64,000 nt of DNA from Pseudomonadota bacterium (lineage in GTDB: Bacteria > Pseudomonadota > Gammaproteobacteria > Xanthomonadales > Xanthomonadaceae). Where the stretch lies: contig JAEWBY010000079.1 in the NCBI GenBank assembly GCA_023390905.1, forward strand, positions 62,001 through 126,000, given 5' to 3'. The translations under genes were made by a program, and so were the position numbers. The notes under the pieces were generated by a model that saw only the letters and a list, made by a program, of their open reading frames with translations, was not told the DNA's origin and did no database searches. Positions 61,700-64,000 of this stretch are shown here, piece after piece. Position 1 is the first letter of the stretch; each line of letters begins with the position of its first letter.

Positions 61700-62170
61700 T
61701 TACTGCGACTGCGAGGTCATGTAGTCCACGGCCGCCTTGACTGCCTCGTCATCGAGCGACGGATTGCCGCCCTTGGCAGGCATCACGCCCTTGTTGCCGC
61801 TGAAGCCTTCGAGCGCGTGCTTGTAGAGCGTGTCCTTGCCCTGCGCGATGCGATCGTGCCAGTCGTCCTTCTTGCCGAGCATCGGCGCGCCGAGCGCGGT
61901 GGTGCCGTGGCACATCGCGCAGGTCTGCTTGTAGGCCGCTTCGCCCGGGCCGCCCGCGGCGGGTGCCGCTTCGTTCGCCGCCACCATCGCCGGGGCAGCC
62001 GGTTCGGCGGGTGCATTCTGTCCGCTTGCCGCAGCCGGTGCGGTTGCAGGCATTTCGGTCGCAGACGGTTCCTGTGTGGATTCCCCGGTATCGGGGGTCT
62101 GTGCGGTGCAGGCGGCAAGCAGTGCGATCGAAGCGGCAACAGCGACGTTGCGGAAATCGGAGAAGGTCAT
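61700..62170 (-). CDS. class I cytochrome c lipoprotein, c5-like, of the nos operon
   Basis: 156 aa from ATG 62170. Signal peptide with lipobox (ALLAAC, Cys21), then a 55-residue Ala/Pro/Glu-rich linker, then a monohaem domain with CAMCH, GAPMLGKKDDW and GVMPAKGGNPSL containing the Met ligand. Anchored, long-linked c5-type cytochrome, probably an electron donor to NosZ or an acceptor from NosR. First gene of cyt c-nosRDFYL-orf-nosX, behind a perfect FNR/Dnr box. Confidence 0.88.
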   Translation of the reverse strand: MTFSDFRNVAVAASIALLAACTAQTPDTGESTQEPSATEMPATAPAAASGQNAPAEPAAPAMVAANEAAPAAGGPGEAAYKQTCAMCHGTTALGAPMLGKKDDWHDRIAQGKDTLYKHALEGFSGNKGVMPAKGGNPSLDDEAVKAAVDYMTSQSQ

Positions 62171-62239
62171 GAATGCATCCAGGGAGAAGGTCGGTTTCGA
62201 CTGCGTGCGTGATGCGTACACGCTCACGAAGTCCGCTGC

Positions 62240-62281
62240 AAAATAGTGGTCAATGCATTCAATGGCCTTGATCAAGATCAA
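62240..62281 (-). promoter_or_regulatory. FNR/Dnr-dependent promoter of cyt c-nosRDFYL-nosX
   Basis: Perfect box TTGATCAAGATCAA (62268-62281) and TATTTT at 62245-62240 as -10 on the minus strand; start about 62233, leader about 62 bases. Confidence 0.85.
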
Positions 62282-62292
62282 GTATCGCGCCC

Positions 62293-62335
62293 TTGATCTT
62301 GATCAAGTTGTACGCGCTTTGATCGGCAGTATGTT
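62293..62335 (+). promoter_or_regulatory. FNR/Dnr-dependent promoter of nosZ
   Basis: Perfect box TTGATCTTGATCAA (62293-62306) and TATGTT at 62330-62335 as -10; start about 62341. The box is 11 bases from the divergent one, so two dimers may bind side by side. Confidence 0.87.
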
Positions 62336-62385
62336 GCGTGCCGGGAAACAACCCACCCGGCAATCGGGTCATTGAGGAAAGCGGT

Positions 62386-64000
62386 ATGAGCAACAACAAG
62401 CAGATGGAACCAAGCGATCCCTCGCGCAGAAAAATCCTCGGGGGCGCAGCCGCACTGGCTGGCGCGGGATTGACGTTGAGTCTGACCGGCTGCGGTTCGC
62501 AGTCGACTGCAAACGGCGCTGCCGCTGGCACGGCCGCTGCGGGAGGCGAGAATGGCAAGGGACGTTACGAAGTTCCGCCGGGCCAGCTGGATGACTACTA
62601 CGTGCTGTCATCGGGCGGACATTCGGGCGAGGTGCGCATCTATGGCTGCCCGTCGGGCCGCACGATCAAGCGGATTCCGGTGTTCAACATCGATCCGATG
62701 GTGGGTTGGGGCATCACCAATGAATCCAGGGCGATCATGGGCACGCGTCCGGATGGCCAGCTGAAGTACTGGACCGGCGACACCCACCACGTGCACGGCC
62801 ATTACAACGATGGCACGTACAGCGGCAAGTACTTCTGGGTCAATGACAAGCTGCACAGCCGCGTGGCGCGCATCCGTGGCGACACCTTCGAGGTGGATCG
62901 CATCACCGAGCTGCCGAACGTGCAGGGCCATCACGGCATCTTCCCGGACAAGCGTGATCCGGTGGATCAGTCGATCAACCACACCACGCGCGTGTTCGCC
63001 GGCGCCGAATTCCATATCCCGCTGCCCAACGATGGCCGCGACATGGACAATCCGAGCGCCTACGGCTGCGTGTTCACCTGCCTGGACGCCGAGACGATGG
63101 AAGTGCGCTGGCAGTGCCGCGTGGACGGCAACATGGATCTGGTCGCCACCAGCTATGACGGCCGTTTCGCCGCGTCCAACCAGTACAACATGGAAGGCGG
63201 CGCGCATTACGAGGACATGATGTCGGCCGAGCAGGATGCCTGCGTGTTCTTCGATATCGCCCGCATCGAAGCGGCGATCGCCGCTGGCAAGTCCACCACG
63301 ATCGGTGATTCGAACGTGCCGGTGGTCGATGGTCGCCGCGCCGCCAACAGCGATCCGAAGACCGCGCTGACCTGCTACGTGCCGGTGCCGAAGAATCCGC
63401 ACGGCGTGAACGCCAGCCCCGACGGCAAGTATTTCGTGTGCTCGGGCAAGCTGTCACCGACCTGCTCGGTGATCGATCTGTCCAAGGTCGGCGAGTGGTT
63501 CGATGGCACGCTGCAGAATCCGCGCGATGCGGTGGTCGCCGAACCGAACCTGGGCCTGGGCCCGCTGCACACCGGCTTCGACAACAAGGGCAATGCGTAC
63601 ACCACGCTGTTCCTGGACAGCAAGATCGTCAAGTGGAACGTCGCCGCCGCCATCGCGCAGTTCAAGGGCGACAAGAACGCCAAGGTCGTGCTGGACTCGG
63701 TGGACGTGCACTACCAGCCGGGCCACGGTTACACCTCGATGGGCGAAACCAAGAACCCGGATGGCCGCTTCTTCAACTCGGGCAACAAGTTCTCCAAGGA
63801 TCGCTTCCTGCCGGTCGGCCCGCTGCACGTGGAGACCGAGCAGCTCATCGACATCTCCGGCGACAAGATGGTGCTCGTGCACGATCACACGGCCTATCCG
63901 GAACCGCATGACGCGATCATCGTCGCGGCCGATCTGATCAAGACCCGCCAGATCTACAGCCTGGACGAGTTCCCGAATGCCGTCTCGGCCGAGACCGCGG
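62386..64000 (+). CDS. nosZ: nitrous oxide reductase NosZ, clade I (3' end outside window)
   Basis: 538 codons are visible with no stop; the C-terminal CuA cupredoxin domain lies beyond the edge. GAGGAAA precedes ATG 62386. Tat motif SRRKILGG (13-20) and a hydrophobic stretch ending LSLTGC (Cys36), which matches a lipobox, then a 25-residue Ala/Gly-rich linker. The seven-bladed propeller starts with GGHSGEVRIYG; His134 and His135 (DTHH) are CuZ ligands, with more His in the later blades (GHHGIFP, NPHGVNASPDG, GPLHTGFD, HDHTAYPEPHD). Reduces N2O to N2 in the periplasm. Controlled by its own FNR/Dnr promoter. Confidence 0.95.
   Translation, partial: MSNNKQMEPSDPSRRKILGGAAALAGAGLTLSLTGCGSQSTANGAAAGTAAAGGENGKGRYEVPPGQLDDYYVLSSGGHSGEVRIYGCPSGRTIKRIPVFNIDPMVGWGITNESRAIMGTRPDGQLKYWTGDTHHVHGHYNDGTYSGKYFWVNDKLHSRVARIRGDTFEVDRITELPNVQGHHGIFPDKRDPVDQSINHTTRVFAGAEFHIPLPNDGRDMDNPSAYGCVFTCLDAETMEVRWQCRVDGNMDLVATSYDGRFAASNQYNMEGGAHYEDMMSAEQDACVFFDIARIEAAIAAGKSTTIGDSNVPVVDGRRAANSDPKTALTCYVPVPKNPHGVNASPDGKYFVCSGKLSPTCSVIDLSKVGEWFDGTLQNPRDAVVAEPNLGLGPLHTGFDNKGNAYTTLFLDSKIVKWNVAAAIAQFKGDKNAKVVLDSVDVHYQPGHGYTSMGETKNPDGRFFNSGNKFSKDRFLPVGPLHVETEQLIDISGDKMVLVHDHTAYPEPHDAIIVAADLIKTRQIYSLDEFPNAVSAETA

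Overview
The window comes from a high-GC gammaproteobacterium, most likely a denitrifying Xanthomonadaceae (Lysobacter/Luteimonas/Thermomonas type). The reasons are the copL-copA-copB copper operon with its CopL leader protein, a TonB-receptor-led glycan operon of the Xanthomonas type, and AniA-type NirK plus Tat-exported NosZ. No tRNA, rRNA, insertion sequence, prophage or CRISPR array was seen. The assignment rests on gene content only.

Region 1 (1-7.4 kb): the tail of a ketoacyl synthase gene, a small secreted protein, then copper resistance on the minus strand. There are two transcription units: cueR-like merR + copper P-type ATPase, and copL-copA(oxidase)-copB-DUF411. Each is preceded by a MerR-type promoter (19/20-bp spacer holding a CTGGACC-type dyad), so one regulator probably controls both.

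Region 2 (7.5-25.5 kb, plus strand): an N-glycan utilisation cluster. It holds glucokinase, GlcNAc-Asn amidase, a CutC-like protein, a large TonB receptor preceded by three LacI-type operators, GH92 alpha-mannosidase, a LacI regulator, an FHS-family sugar importer, a PfkB fructokinase, an AGE-family (mannose) isomerase, GH2 beta-mannosidase and GH47 alpha-mannosidase. Read together: import of glycans, removal of mannose, mannose to fructose to fructose-6-phosphate, and release of GlcNAc from Asn. A large Lhr helicase gene follows (25.7-30.0 kb).

Region 3 (30-64 kb): a dense denitrification and anaerobic-life island. Eleven FNR/Dnr-type boxes (TTGAY-N4-RTCAA or close variants) sit in front of its transcription units. 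Units: azurin + small CxxC protein / truncated haemoglobin; hemN-nadB-cds1; a 48-aa membrane protein; nirK-nirV-sco-azurin-small CxxC protein; copper TonB receptor (nosA/oprC) + porin; ubiD-ubiU-ubiV; nnrS-sirB2-Cys-rich peptide-DUF2249-membrane protein; a chorismate mutase-UbiT fusion-nadA-nadB; tatE; cytochrome c-nosR-D-F-Y-L-orf-nosX; and divergent nosZ, which runs off the window end. The genes cover nitrite and nitrous oxide reduction, copper supply, electron carriers, NO defence, O2-independent haem and ubiquinone synthesis, and Tat export.

Most unusual points: a chorismate mutase domain fused to UbiT; two copies of an azurin + small CxxC protein module with near-identical spacing; a NosZ with a lipobox in its Tat signal; an unrecognised 212-aa gene inside the nos operon; and FNR-type promoters whose predicted transcription start falls on the start codon.
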